Of a stretch of DNA of 58,378 bases, positions 43,693 through 53,186 are shown in pieces. A program made the translations under genes and the position numbers. Location of the stretch: positions 1-58,378 of the forward strand of contig JAJEDI010000019.1 of NCBI GenBank assembly GCA_022821585.1. Reading direction: 5' to 3'. The notes below the pieces were generated by a model. The model searched no databases. It saw only the letters and a list, made by a program, of their open reading frames with translations, and was not told the DNA's origin. The first letter of the stretch is position 1. The number at the start of each line of letters is the position of its first letter. This DNA comes from Caldilineaceae bacterium (GTDB lineage: Bacteria; Chloroflexota; Anaerolineae; Caldilineales; Caldilineaceae).

Positions 43693-45072
43693 TCATCTCA
43701 GGTCGCTGGCGTAGACGAGTTCGATGTCGCCGTGGATGGCGTAGAGGCGGGCATGGTAGAGGCGCACGTCGATGCGGAGCGGTGTGCCGACGTGTTCGGC
43801 CAGGCCCGCTTTGTCCTGCCATCGGGGCTGCCAGGCGGTGGAGTCGCCGCGGAACGGATCGCAGCGATCGAAAGTGTAGCCGGGCAACGGGTGACCCTCC
43901 AGGTCCGACAGCTGGACGCGCACCTCACCGTAGGGGGCCTGCACGTTGAGCAGCAGCCGCTCATCGTTGATACGCACCCAGCGCGTCGTCAGGTAGCCGG
44001 CGCCGGCCTGTGATTCGAGATAGACGAAGCCGTCCTGCCGCAGCCGGTGCATGAGGATGGCGGCGTAGTCGGGCTCATCGCGGCTGAGCGTGCGCGCCTG
44101 GAAATGCTCCCCTTTGGTGCCGCCGGAATAGATGCGGATCTGCCCCGCGTGGTCGACGGCCATCGAACAGGGATAGATGTTGCCGCCGCCATATTCGCCC
44201 GGCTCGTTGAGGCCGACAAATGGCTGGCGCAGGGAGCGTTGGAAACGCAGGCCGTCGTAGCTGTAGACGAGCTCGCCGTAAATCTTCCCTTCCAGTTTTT
44301 GGCGCCACTGGTCGAGCGGGTCGGTCTCGAACATCCAGAGGATGCCCACGTAGATGCCCTTATAGGGGAGGACGACGATGCCGTAGAACTGGCACATGGG
44401 CGGATCGAGGGGATCGGGGTGGAAGATGACCTCCGGTTCGCTCCAGGTGCGCCAGTCGTGCGTCTCCATGAGGGCGATGCGGCGGTCGCCGTGGCTGGGG
44501 CGGGCGAGGGTGATATGGCTGTTGCGTTCGGCGTGACGATAGGTGAAGAAGCCGGGGTCGGGCGTGCCGGGATGCCAGCGCGAGGCGTGATCGATCTGCC
44601 AGTTGTAGCCGTCGGCGGAAAAAGCCAGACGCGAGGCGCGCCGGCCGTCCTCGTCGATGGCGAGGATGGGCCACTTGAAACGGCCTTCGGGCGAGTTTTC
44701 ATCGAGGAAGACCGAACCGCCGGTGGCCATCTGCTGCCGGTCGAAGATTTCGTGGGGCCTCATGCGGGAGGGCAGGTCAACTTTCTCAGTCAGGTCCGGG
44801 CGTTCCCAGTGGATGCCGTCCTCGCTTTCGGCGGTCAGAAACCACTCGTCCTTGCGATAGACCGCCCCGGGCATGGTCTCGCGGCCGAGGTAAAACATGC
44901 GCCACAGCTTGCGCTGGTCGTCGTAGAGCACGGTTGGATAGCTGAACGGGTTTTCGGTGGGGTCGGCGTAGGTGGCCTCCCGCACCCATTCGGGCTGTCC
45001 CAGGCGGCGGGCGATGTTGTCGCGACGGGCCAGACACCAGTCGTCAAAGAAGAAGAGGGAACGCAGGGTCAC
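43693..45072 (-). CDS. Glycoside-hydrolase-like beta-propeller protein (GH32/GH43-like)
   Basis: A 459-residue protein of the same type as the 41771 product. Propeller blades are visible: WRMFYLGRET, LTAESEDGIHWERPDL (about 78-93), LAFSADGYNWQIDHASRW, MCQFYGIVVLPYKGIYVGILWMF and LVYSYDGLRFQRSLRQPF. The C-terminal sandwich (FVYLESQAGAGYLTTRWVRINDERLLLNVQAPYGEVRVQL) is clearly homologous to that of the neighbour. No signal peptide. It follows the ATPase genes of the second Opp-type cassette on the same strand and probably processes the imported glycan. Catalytic residues were not identified. Confidence 0.72.
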   Translation of the reverse strand: MTLRSLFFFDDWCLARRDNIARRLGQPEWVREATYADPTENPFSYPTVLYDDQRKLWRMFYLGRETMPGAVYRKDEWFLTAESEDGIHWERPDLTEKVDLPSRMRPHEIFDRQQMATGGSVFLDENSPEGRFKWPILAIDEDGRRASRLAFSADGYNWQIDHASRWHPGTPDPGFFTYRHAERNSHITLARPSHGDRRIALMETHDWRTWSEPEVIFHPDPLDPPMCQFYGIVVLPYKGIYVGILWMFETDPLDQWRQKLEGKIYGELVYSYDGLRFQRSLRQPFVGLNEPGEYGGGNIYPCSMAVDHAGQIRIYSGGTKGEHFQARTLSRDEPDYAAILMHRLRQDGFVYLESQAGAGYLTTRWVRINDERLLLNVQAPYGEVRVQLSDLEGHPLPGYTFDRCDPFRGDSTAWQPRWQDKAGLAEHVGTPLRIDVRLYHARLYAIHGDIELVYASDLR

Positions 45073-45135
45073 GAGAACGATCCTTGGTGTTGGAAGCGCT
45101 GATCGGTTGCCAGCGGCAGGTGGAACTGCAAGCCA

Positions 45136-46176
45136 TCAGTTGCTGGCAGTCGGTGTGTCAAACTGCGGGGCAAAGATCTCTTCGCTCAGGTCCAGCTCTT
45201 CGGCGAAGTGGCAGCGGACCCAGTGCCCGCCGCCCATATCACGCAGCTCCGGTTCTTCGGCTGAGCATTGCTCCTGGGCGAAGGGGCAGCGGGTGGAGAA
45301 GTGGCAGCCGCTGGGCGGGTTGAGCGGGCTGGGCACCTCGCCTTCGAGGACGTAGCTCTGCTCGCGGTGGGTCGGGTCGGGGATGAGGACGGAGGCGAGG
45401 AGGGCTTTGGTATAGGGGTGCTTGCAGTCCTCAAAGACCTGCTGCGTTGTGCCGAGCTCGACCAGCCGCCCAAGATACATGACGGCAATGCGATGGCTGA
45501 TGTGCTTGACGATGCTAAGGTCATGGGCGATGAAGACGTAGGTCAGATTCATCTGGCTTTGCAGGTCGAGCAGGAGGTTGATGATCTGGGAGCGGACGGA
45601 GACATCCAGGGCCGAGACGGGTTCGTCGGCGACCACGAGCGGCGGGGAGACGATCAGGGCGCGGGCGATGCTGACGCGCTGGCGTTCACCGCCGCTCAGT
45701 TCATGGGGGAAGCGGTCGGCAAAGTGCGGACCCAGCCCCACGGTGGGCAGGATTTCAAGCACGCGTCTACCGGCTTCGCCGCGGCCGACCTTCTGGGCCA
45801 TCAGCGGTTCGGCGATCACATCGGTAACGCGCCAGCGCGGGTCGAGGGAGGAGAACGGGTCCTGGAAGATGATCTGCATCTGGCGGCGCACGTCCAACAT
45901 CTCTTTGCGCGAGGCTGAAGCGATATCGAAGGTCTGTTGTTCGCCGTGCAGCAGGATGCGGCCCTGGTCCGGTTCGACGAGGCGGAGGAGGCAGCGGGCG
46001 ACGGTGGTCTTGCCACAGCCGCTCTCGCCGACAAGGCCCAGGCATTCGCCTTTGTTGACGGCGAAGGATACGTCGTTGACCGCCTTGACGTGGCCTACAG
46101 TGCGGCGCAGGAGGCCGCGTTGGACCGGAAAGAATTTACTCAGATTTTCGACCTGCAGGATAGGTGTGTCGGACAT
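45136..46176 (-). CDS. Opp/Dpp-type ABC transporter ATP-binding protein (DppF-like), cassette B
   Basis: A 346-residue ATPase: Walker A GESGCGKTT (about 52-60), signature LSGGERQR, Walker B LVVADEPVSALDVS, H-loop YVFIAHDLSIVK, and the Cys-rich tail (CHFSTRCPFAQEQC). It is similar to the cassette A counterpart but distinct. The gene follows the DppD-like gene with a gap of about 100 bp that holds a TTTTTAGT-type repeat variant (46186-46220). Confidence 0.94.
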   Translation of the reverse strand: MSDTPILQVENLSKFFPVQRGLLRRTVGHVKAVNDVSFAVNKGECLGLVGESGCGKTTVARCLLRLVEPDQGRILLHGEQQTFDIASASRKEMLDVRRQMQIIFQDPFSSLDPRWRVTDVIAEPLMAQKVGRGEAGRRVLEILPTVGLGPHFADRFPHELSGGERQRVSIARALIVSPPLVVADEPVSALDVSVRSQIINLLLDLQSQMNLTYVFIAHDLSIVKHISHRIAVMYLGRLVELGTTQQVFEDCKHPYTKALLASVLIPDPTHREQSYVLEGEVPSPLNPPSGCHFSTRCPFAQEQCSAEEPELRDMGGGHWVRCHFAEELDLSEEIFAPQFDTPTASN

Positions 46177-46279
46177 GAAAGTTTTCAGTTCTTAGTTTCT
46201 AGTTTTCAGTGGCAGGTTTCGAAAGAATGGGGTTAGGGAAGACTGAGAACAAAGTGCTAAAGAACAAAGTGCTAAAGCG

Positions 46280-47275
46280 CTAGTCATCGACGTAGAGCCA
46301 GCAGGTTGCTGAGTGCTGCGGGCCGAATTCGACTACGGGTGGGTCCTCGACGCAGCGGTCGTGCACGGACGGGCAGCGATTGCGGAAGCGGCAGCCGCTG
46401 GGCGCGTTGCGCGGGTCGGGTACGGAGCCGCTGATCGAGTGGAGCTGCTCGCGCGGCGGGGTGTCCGGCCGCACGATGGAACGGAGCAGGGCCTGGGTGT
46501 AGGGATGCTTGGGATCCTGAAAGAGTTCGACAACGGGCGCCTTTTCCGCCATCTGGCCCAGGTACATGACGACGACAAAGTCGGCCAGCTGCGCGATGAC
46601 GGCCAGGTCATGCGTGATCATGATCACGCTCATGTCCAGGTCTTGCTGCAGGCTGCGGATCAGGCGCAAGATCTGGGCCTGGATGGTCACGTCGAGGGCG
46701 GTGGTCGGTTCATCGGCGATCAGTATACGCGGCTCACAGCAGAGGGCGATGGCGATCATAACGCGCTGGCGCATGCCGCCGCTCATCTGGTGAGGATAGT
46801 CGGCAAAGCGGCGTTCGGCGTCGGGAATGCCCACCTTGTTGAGCATGGATATGGCCAGTTCCTGAGATTCCTCTTCGGACAGGTTCTGGTGCTGGCGGAT
46901 GCTCTCCATGATCTGCTCGCCGATGGTATAGACCGGTGTCAGCGAGGTCATCGGCTCCTGGAAGATCATGGCGATATCTTTGCCGCGAATGGCGCGGATG
47001 GCATCGCCTTTGGCGTCCAGGCCCACCAGATCGATGGGCTGGCCGTCGCCGTCGGGGTGATAGAGGATTTGGCCGCTTGTGTCGCTGGAGGGGAGCAGGC
47101 GCAGGATCGAGCGTGCGGTGACGCTCTTGCCGCAGCCGCTCTCGCCGACGATGCCCAGACAGCGCCCGCGTTCGACGGTAAAGTCGACACCGTCCACAGC
47201 GCGCACGATGCCGGCCAGCATCTTGAAATGTACGTGCAGATCGTGGACTTCGAGAATCGGTTGCGAATTGGGCAT
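46280..47275 (-). CDS. Opp/Dpp-type ABC transporter ATP-binding protein (DppD-like), cassette B
   Basis: A 331-residue ATPase: Walker [10 protein letters not shown], signature MSGGMRQR, Walker [16 protein letters not shown]-loop [11 protein letters not shown], and the tail [14 protein letters not shown]. It works with the DppF-like partner to drive the two permeases encoded at 47316-49541. Confidence 0.94.
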   Translation of the reverse strand: MPNSQPILEVHDLHVHFKMLAGIVRAVDGVDFTVERGRCLGIVGESGCGKSVTARSILRLLPSSDTSGQILYHPDGDGQPIDLVGLDAKGDAIRAIRGKDIAMIFQEPMTSLTPVYTIGEQIMESIRQHQNLSEEESQELAISMLNKVGIPDAERRFADYPHQMSGGMRQRVMIAIALCCEPRILIADEPTTALDVTIQAQILRLIRSLQQDLDMSVIMITHDLAVIAQLADFVVVMYLGQMAEKAPVVELFQDPKHPYTQALLRSIVRPDTPPREQLHSISGSVPDPRNAPSGCRFRNRCPSVHDRCVEDPPVVEFGPQHSATCWLYVDD

Positions 47276-47315
47276 GGTCAGATACCGGTTGCCGGCATAG
47301 GGTGAAGTGTCGCCA

Positions 47316-48482
47316 TTATCTGATCTCGGAGTACGGGTCGAGCGCGTCGCGCAGCGCGTCGCCGAGGAAGTTGACGGCCAGCACGGTCAGCACCATGAAG
47401 ACGCCCGGGGCCAGCAGCCACGGGTGCTTGGTGAGGACCTGGACCGACTGCGCGTCCTTGAGCAGAGTGCCCCAGCTGACGAGCGGGGGCGTGATGCCGA
47501 TGCCGAGGAAGCTGAGCGAGCTTTCGGCCAGGATCAGACCGGGAATGGAGAGGGTGGCGACGACAACGATATGGCTGAAGCAGTTCGGGATCAGATGGCG
47601 GAACAGAATGGTGGGTGTGCTGGAGCCGGCGGCGCGCCCGGCCATGATAAAATCGGACTCTTTGAGCGCCAATGTTTTGCCGCGGATCTGACGGCAGAGC
47701 CCGGCCCAACCGATGAGCGCCAGTACGATGGTGACCCCCAGGTAGCGATGGAGAGAAGAGAGCTCGGGCGGCAAAGTGGCGGCGAGGGCCATCCACAGGG
47801 GGATGCGCGGGAAGGACATCAGCACCTCGGTGAGGCGTTGGATGAGAATATCGGCGACACCGCCCCAGTAGCCGGATGCCACGCCGATGGAGGAGCCGAG
47901 GATGACGCTGATGAGCATGCCGATGATCGGCACTGAGAGCGAGATACGGGTGGCGGTGAGGACGCGAGAGAAGACGTCGCGGCCCAGCCTGCCCGTGCCG
48001 AAGAGAGCGACCATGCCGCCTTCTTCAACACCGAAAAGGCGCGTGTTGCTCGTTATCAGGCCCCAGAGTTTGTAGGGTTCCGCCTCGACAAAGAAGTAGA
48101 TCGGGTAGACCAGTTCCTTGTCTTCGGTGTAGGTGGTGAGAAAGGTGCGCGTGTCTCTTTCGCTCTTGAATCCGTAGACGAAGGGCCTGGTGAGCCTTCC
48201 ATCGCGGAAGATGTGCACGCGCTGCGGCGGCGCGCGCAGCGCCTCTTCGTGGACATAGTCAACGGTATAGGGCGCAAAGAAGTCGGCGAAGAGCGCCACA
48301 GAGACCATCAACACCAGCCAGACGATGCCGATGATGCCGAGGCGATTGGCCATGATGCGCGCGCCGAGGATGCGGCCGCGCGAGGCAACCTCCTCCGAGG
48401 AAGAAACATCGAGATCGGCGGCGGGGGGACGCGGTGCGCCCGGTTGCAGTGGAGTTTGTGCCTGTTCTGAAACGACGCTCAT
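47316..48482 (-). CDS. Opp/Dpp-type ABC transporter permease (DppC-like) with long extracytoplasmic insertion, cassette B
   Basis: A 388-residue permease. As in cassette A, an insertion follows the first helix (FRDGRLTRPFVYGFKSERDTRTF ... VYPIYFFVEAEPYKLWGL ... RLFGVEEGGMVALFGTGRLGRD), where cassette A has GTDTQGRD. The EAA-like loop is FIMAGRAAGSSTPTILFRHLIPN, and the end is FLGDALRDALDPYSE. It forms a channel with the DppB-like protein. Confidence 0.93.
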   Translation of the reverse strand: MSVVSEQAQTPLQPGAPRPPAADLDVSSSEEVASRGRILGARIMANRLGIIGIVWLVLMVSVALFADFFAPYTVDYVHEEALRAPPQRVHIFRDGRLTRPFVYGFKSERDTRTFLTTYTEDKELVYPIYFFVEAEPYKLWGLITSNTRLFGVEEGGMVALFGTGRLGRDVFSRVLTATRISLSVPIIGMLISVILGSSIGVASGYWGGVADILIQRLTEVLMSFPRIPLWMALAATLPPELSSLHRYLGVTIVLALIGWAGLCRQIRGKTLALKESDFIMAGRAAGSSTPTILFRHLIPNCFSHIVVVATLSIPGLILAESSLSFLGIGITPPLVSWGTLLKDAQSVQVLTKHPWLLAPGVFMVLTVLAVNFLGDALRDALDPYSEIR

Positions 48483-48542
48483 AGAAGACTCTTGTCGTAT
48501 CGCCGGCAGTCCTGGAATCCACCGGCTGCCGGCTGCTTCATT

Positions 48543-49541
48543 TTAGTCAAAGCGGACGCGCGGGTCGACCCATGCCAGCAGCAGATCGGCGACCAGGTTG
48601 CCCAGCACGAGGAGGACGCTGAGGAGCATCAGGATGGCAGAGGCGACGTAGACATCCTGGGCCTGGAGGGCAGAGTTGAGCGTGGGGCCGATGGTACGGA
48701 GGCCCAGGACGATGGCGGTGATGACGCCGCCGGAGACGATCTCCGGGAACTGCATGCCCAGCAGGCTGATCAGCGGGTTGATGGCAACGCGCACGGCGTG
48801 TTTGATGACGACGATCTTTTCGGCCATCCCCTTGGCGCGGGCGGTCTCGACGTATTGGCGGCCCAACTCATCGAGCAGATTGCCGCGCATGATACGCATG
48901 AGGGAAGCGATGCCGGGAATGCCGCCCACGAACACCGGCAGCCAGATATGGGCGGCAAGGTCCTTGACCCTGCCAAAGCTCCAGGGCGCGTCGGCATACT
49001 CGGGCGAGTAGAGTCCGGTCAGCAAGGGCAGGTCGAGAACGAAAGTCATGTAGACCAGTATCGACAGCGCCAGCAGGAAGCCGGGCATGGAAAGCCCGAT
49101 GAAACTCATGACGGTAAAGACATTGTCCGACACGGAGTACTGGCGCGTGGCGGAATAGATGCCGACGGGCAGGCCCACGGCCCAGGAAAGACCGAGGGAG
49201 AGCGACGCGATCAGCATCGTATAGCCCAGGTTGGTCCAGATGACTTCGGAAGCGACGCGATCGTAGGTGACGAGTGAGACGCCGAAGTCACCCTGTAGAA
49301 AGGCAAATAACCAATAGAAATACTGAATCGGTATCGGGCGGTCCAACCCGTACTCGCGGCGGATATTATCGCCCTCTATTCTCGCTTCCTCTTCACCCCA
49401 GCCGCGGTTGCCTACGAGGTTTTGCTCATAGGTGGTGATAACGTCGCCTGCGGGGAGGTTGATGACGATAAAGCAGATGAAAGAGATGAGCAGAAGTGTG
49501 GGAATTGCTATCAACACTCTGCGTATGACGTAATCCAGCAT
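48543..49541 (-). CDS. Opp/Dpp-type ABC transporter permease (DppB-like), cassette B
   Basis: A 332-residue permease with the DppB pattern: first helix VLIAIPTLLLISFICFIVINLPAGDV, REYGLDRPIPIQYFYWLFAFLQGDFGVSLV, and the EAA-like loop YVETARAKGMAEKIVVIKHAVRVAINP. The gap to the DppC-like gene is 60 bp. Confidence 0.94.
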   Translation of the reverse strand: MLDYVIRRVLIAIPTLLLISFICFIVINLPAGDVITTYEQNLVGNRGWGEEEARIEGDNIRREYGLDRPIPIQYFYWLFAFLQGDFGVSLVTYDRVASEVIWTNLGYTMLIASLSLGLSWAVGLPVGIYSATRQYSVSDNVFTVMSFIGLSMPGFLLALSILVYMTFVLDLPLLTGLYSPEYADAPWSFGRVKDLAAHIWLPVFVGGIPGIASLMRIMRGNLLDELGRQYVETARAKGMAEKIVVIKHAVRVAINPLISLLGMQFPEIVSGGVITAIVLGLRTIGPTLNSALQAQDVYVASAILMLLSVLLVLGNLVADLLLAWVDPRVRFD

Positions 49542-49717
49542 TTGGACCCCGGGACTGCAGTGGTTCGCGGCAAGTGGCCGTCAGAGGAGAGAGTGAAGAG
49601 GAGTGAGGAAACGGCAGTTTTTCGTTTTCAGTTTTTTGGTAACAGGGCCAGTACCCAGAAACCATTCAAAACCAGAAACTTCCAACGTTCTCGCACCTCA
49701 CTCCTCAATCCACGCTT
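49542..49717. other. Intergenic region with repeat variants
   Basis: CTGCAGTGGTT and GGCAGTTTTTCGTTTTCAGTTTTTTGG variants of the TTTTTAGT family lie between the binding-protein gene and the first permease gene. No gene. Confidence 0.45.
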
Positions 49718-51685
49718 TTAGTACTTGATGTAGAACTGCTCCGGATAGGCGTAGGTGAAGTCCTGCAGACCATTGGCTACTTCGGGGCAGTTGCCGACGC
49801 GGTTGGCGACCAGGACCATGAGCGGCACGTCGGCGATAATATGGATGTCGAACTGCCAGTCGACGTGGTACTTGAAGAGCTCCTTGTGCAGGCGTTTGCT
49901 CTCCACAGGGTCGATCTCTTTCTTGATCTCATTTTGCAGGGCGAACATCGCTTCGCCACCCTCGGGCGGTCCGAGTTCTTGCAGCCACTCGGGGTCATCA
50001 TCATAGTGCACCGGCAACATATCAAGCCCATGCCCCTTGGGGGTAAAGATCGGCTGGAAGGGCCGCATCAAGGGAATTTCATTGGCATCGGTGCCCCACA
50101 TGTAAGTATGGGACTCGCCGGCACGCCAGCGGGAGAACAGGACCGAGCGCTGGATTGCGTTGAGGCGGGCGTCGATGCCGGCGTCGCGCCAGTCGGCCAC
50201 CACCATTTCCGCGACCTGCTGATGCACGGTGATTTCGGTCGCGGCATCCAGGATAATCGTCACCGGCTCGCCGCTGGGGAATGTCCGCATACCATCGCCG
50301 CCCTTCTCCAAGCCCAGTTCATCGAAGATACTGTCAACTTGGGCCATGTCGAACTGGCCGTTGGTCATGGTGATGGAATCCATGTCATCATCCCAGTATG
50401 GAGATGAGGAGGCAAGGGCATAGCTGGCTGGCCGGCCGGCGCCGAAGTAGAGCGTCTCGTTGATCTCGTCGCGGTTGATGGCCATTGACAGGGCATTGCG
50501 GAAAGACTTATTGCGGAAGAACTCGGCGAGTTCCCTGTCTTTTTCGTTCTGGAGGCGGTAGTTGATGGTGATGTGGTTGCCGGTGGTAAAGGAGGTACCC
50601 GGCCAGAAGAGCAGCCGGTAGTCGCCGCGCTCCTCATTCTCGCGCAGTGTTGGCAGGCTCTCGAACAGCTGCATGTTGCGAATACCGACATCGATTTGGC
50701 CGGCAATCGCCATCAGGACGGCGTTCTCCTGGGTGCCGGCGTAGGGGAAGAGGTAGTTGTCGCAGTAGGGGAGCTGGTTGCCGGCCGTATCTACGGCGCA
50801 GAAGTAGGGATTGCGTTCCAGCCGCAGCCCCGATTCGTCATAGCCCTTCGAGATCCAGGGAGTAACGCCGGGGAAATCGGGATCGAGATAGACGTCGTTC
50901 TCTCTCAGATCCTTGTATTCAGCCCCATCGGTGTATTTGGGATGCCACTGCATCAGATGATGCTTGGGCTTGGTGGCCAGTGTGCGCCCGCGGAAGAGGA
51001 AGGGGAAGGTGGGATAGGGAGCCGGGAACTTGAAGACCAATGTGTAATCGTCCGGCGTTTCCAGGACCACCGGCTCGCCATCCACAAAGCAGCGGGTAGG
51101 CGCTATGGGCGTGTACTCTTCGTCGAACCACATATCCTCCCACAGGAAGAGAACGTCCTCGGAAGTGAACGGTTCGCCGTCCGACCATTTCATACCCTCG
51201 CGCATATTGATCGTGAGCTGGGTGGCGTCACCGTTCCACTCGAAGCTCTCCGCCAGGTATGGTTCCCAGCCACCCGTCGGCAACCCGGCGCCGAATCCCT
51301 CCAGGTCGGTCGGGATGTCGATAAAACCGCGGTTGACGATGTAGGCGGGCGCGGCGCGGTCGGTCTCGTTGAGGGTAAAGCCGCGAATCGATTCGCTGTA
51401 GGTTCCGACCTCATGGATGGGGGTGACGATGCGCGGGTTGACCGGCAGGCGATCATCGATCGGTGGCAGGTCACCAGCATCGACCATTGCTTTGAGCATT
51501 GGCGCTTCGTTGTACTGGGACGCGGACTCTGCAGCCGGCGCCTCGGATTCTGCGGGCGCCTCCGCGGCCGGTTGATCGGCGGCAGGTTCAGGGTCGCCTG
51601 CGCCACAGGCTGCCAGCAGTGAGCCTGCCGTCATAGCCGCGGATAGCTGCATAAACTTACGCCGGGTGATCGTGCGTCTTGCCAT
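49718..51685 (-). CDS. Extracellular solute-binding protein, family 5 (SBP_bac_5), cassette B
   Basis: A 655-residue binding lipoprotein. A twin-arginine signal (TRRKFMQLSAAM) combines with a lipobox LLAAC (Cys27), then an Ala/Pro/Glu tether. Family-5 stretches are visible: MREGMKWSDGEPFTSEDVLFLWED (about 156-180) and RNPYFCAVDTAGNQLPYCDNYL. Unlike the cassette A protein it carries the twin-arginine motif, so it may be exported folded. AAGGAG precedes the start and a sigma70-type promoter lies at 51839-51867. The substrate, peptide or glycan, is open. Confidence 0.93.
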   Translation of the reverse strand: MARRTITRRKFMQLSAAMTAGSLLAACGAGDPEPAADQPAAEAPAESEAPAAESASQYNEAPMLKAMVDAGDLPPIDDRLPVNPRIVTPIHEVGTYSESIRGFTLNETDRAAPAYIVNRGFIDIPTDLEGFGAGLPTGGWEPYLAESFEWNGDATQLTINMREGMKWSDGEPFTSEDVLFLWEDMWFDEEYTPIAPTRCFVDGEPVVLETPDDYTLVFKFPAPYPTFPFLFRGRTLATKPKHHLMQWHPKYTDGAEYKDLRENDVYLDPDFPGVTPWISKGYDESGLRLERNPYFCAVDTAGNQLPYCDNYLFPYAGTQENAVLMAIAGQIDVGIRNMQLFESLPTLRENEERGDYRLLFWPGTSFTTGNHITINYRLQNEKDRELAEFFRNKSFRNALSMAINRDEINETLYFGAGRPASYALASSSPYWDDDMDSITMTNGQFDMAQVDSIFDELGLEKGGDGMRTFPSGEPVTIILDAATEITVHQQVAEMVVADWRDAGIDARLNAIQRSVLFSRWRAGESHTYMWGTDANEIPLMRPFQPIFTPKGHGLDMLPVHYDDDPEWLQELGPPEGGEAMFALQNEIKKEIDPVESKRLHKELFKYHVDWQFDIHIIADVPLMVLVANRVGNCPEVANGLQDFTYAYPEQFYIKY

Positions 51686-51838
51686 GACCTTTCTCCTTAG
51701 ACTTGATGCAAGGAACGGTTTGTCCCTCGACAGAATGAAAAGGCTAATTGCGCGCTGTTATGGGCACAACATTGCGTCTGGCACTGCGGGGAACGATCGA
51801 AATGATTCATCTGAGGCGAATGCTCTCGGATTCGCCGC

Positions 51839-51867
51839 ATTGTACTGTAGCCACTATATGCTGTCAA
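51839..51867 (-). promoter_or_regulatory. Sigma70-type promoter of cassette B
   Basis: Minus strand TTGACA (51867-51862), 17-base spacer, TACAAT (51844-51839). It drives the cassette B binding-protein gene, with a leader of about 145 nt. Confidence 0.75.
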
Positions 51868-52074
51868 CCAGCAAAAATTGGTCGGGCTCCAGTGCGTAGA
51901 CGGCGCGATTGCGGTCCGAAACGGGGACGGGTATGATCCGAATCGGGGTATCTGCGCGGGCTTTTGCGTATGCCCATTTTACTCAGGCTTCGCCTATTGC
52001 ATAGCCGATGCGGTCGACGCAGTACTCGATCCAAGGACGGAGATCAGTTCAGAGTAGGAACAGGAGATTCGCTG
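51868..52074. other. Intergenic region between divergent genes
   Basis: No gene is supported. It separates the cassette B promoter from the alpha/beta-hydrolase gene on the plus strand; no clear promoter for the latter was identified. Confidence 0.4.
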
Positions 52075-53112
52075 ATGGACAGCTCTCGGTTTCTTTTGCA
52101 AGCGCATGTGGATGCGGTGTACGAGGCTACGCCGCGGAGGCTGGCGTTCAATGCCCGGACGCCTGATGAATTTGGCGCGTGGCAGGCGGCGCTGCGCCAG
52201 AAGACGCAGGAGTTGCTCGGACTGGCCGGTCGCACGCCGCCTGAGGCGGTGGCGGCGGAAAAGCTGCAGGCGGTGGAGCGGGACGGCTATGTGGAGGAGA
52301 AGTATCTTCTGGACGCGGGCGAGGGCGTGAGCATTCCGGCCTATCTGCTGATCCCCAGGACGGCGCCGCCTTACCGGCCCGTACTGGTCTTTCACGGCCA
52401 CAACCCGTCGGTGCAGTGGATCCTGGGCAACTATCCGAGCGCGGCGGAGCGGGAGAGCAGGCTGAAGGTGGACAACAATTACGCGCAGGCACTGGCGCAG
52501 GCCGGCTATCTGGTCTGCGCGGTGGAGCAGCGCGGGTTCGGGGAGCGGCAGACGGAGGACGGGCGGGGCAGCGTACACGAGAACTCCTGCCGTCACCTGG
52601 CGTTCGCCTACCAGATGGCAGGCCGCAACCTGGTGGGAGAACGCTGCTGGGACGGCATGTGCGCGATCGCTTTTCTGCAGAGCCGGCCGGATGTTGTGCC
52701 GGGGGTTCTGGGCTGTACAGGCAATTCGGGCGGAGGCACGACCGCGCTGTGGCTGTCGGCGATCGACGAGCGGATCACTGTCTCGGTGCCGGGCTGCTAT
52801 CTCTGTTCGTTCCGCGAATCGATCTACAACCTGTATCACTGCGAGTGCAACTATGTGACCGGCATCCTGGAGTGGGCGGAGATGGGGGACCTGGCGGCTC
52901 TGATCGCGCCGCGGCCGCTGCGGGCGATCGCGGGGGAGCAGGATGACATCTTCCCGATTGACAGCGTGCGCGAGCAGTTCGCCGTCGCGGCGCGGGCGTA
53001 CGAGTTACTGGGGGCAGGAGAGCGCTGCTCTCTGGGGGTGCATCCCGGGCCGCATGGGTACAATCACCGTTTGAGCCACGAGTGGTTCGGGGCGTGGCTG
53101 GGGACGGGTTAG
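52075..53112 (+). CDS. Alpha/beta-hydrolase, acetyl xylan esterase-like
   Basis: A 345-residue esterase-like protein. The catalytic triad can be placed: nucleophile Ser in GCTGNSGGGTT (about residue 225), Asp in AGEQDDIFPID (about 290) and His in HPGPHGYNH (about 327). PVLVFHGHNPSV provides the oxyanion region. The start at 52075 is supported by AGGAG; the frame is open 37 codons further without a leader. It is divergently placed next to cassette B, so it may deacetylate the imported glycan (inference). Confidence 0.85.
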   Translation: MDSSRFLLQAHVDAVYEATPRRLAFNARTPDEFGAWQAALRQKTQELLGLAGRTPPEAVAAEKLQAVERDGYVEEKYLLDAGEGVSIPAYLLIPRTAPPYRPVLVFHGHNPSVQWILGNYPSAAERESRLKVDNNYAQALAQAGYLVCAVEQRGFGERQTEDGRGSVHENSCRHLAFAYQMAGRNLVGERCWDGMCAIAFLQSRPDVVPGVLGCTGNSGGGTTALWLSAIDERITVSVPGCYLCSFRESIYNLYHCECNYVTGILEWAEMGDLAALIAPRPLRAIAGEQDDIFPIDSVREQFAVAARAYELLGAGERCSLGVHPGPHGYNHRLSHEWFGAWLGTG

Positions 53113-53186
53113 GGTGTGTTGAAAGGCTGAGGTGTCGGCGGCGCGAAGGGGCTGCTATCCCGCAGTGCAGGCGGCATGAAATGCAC

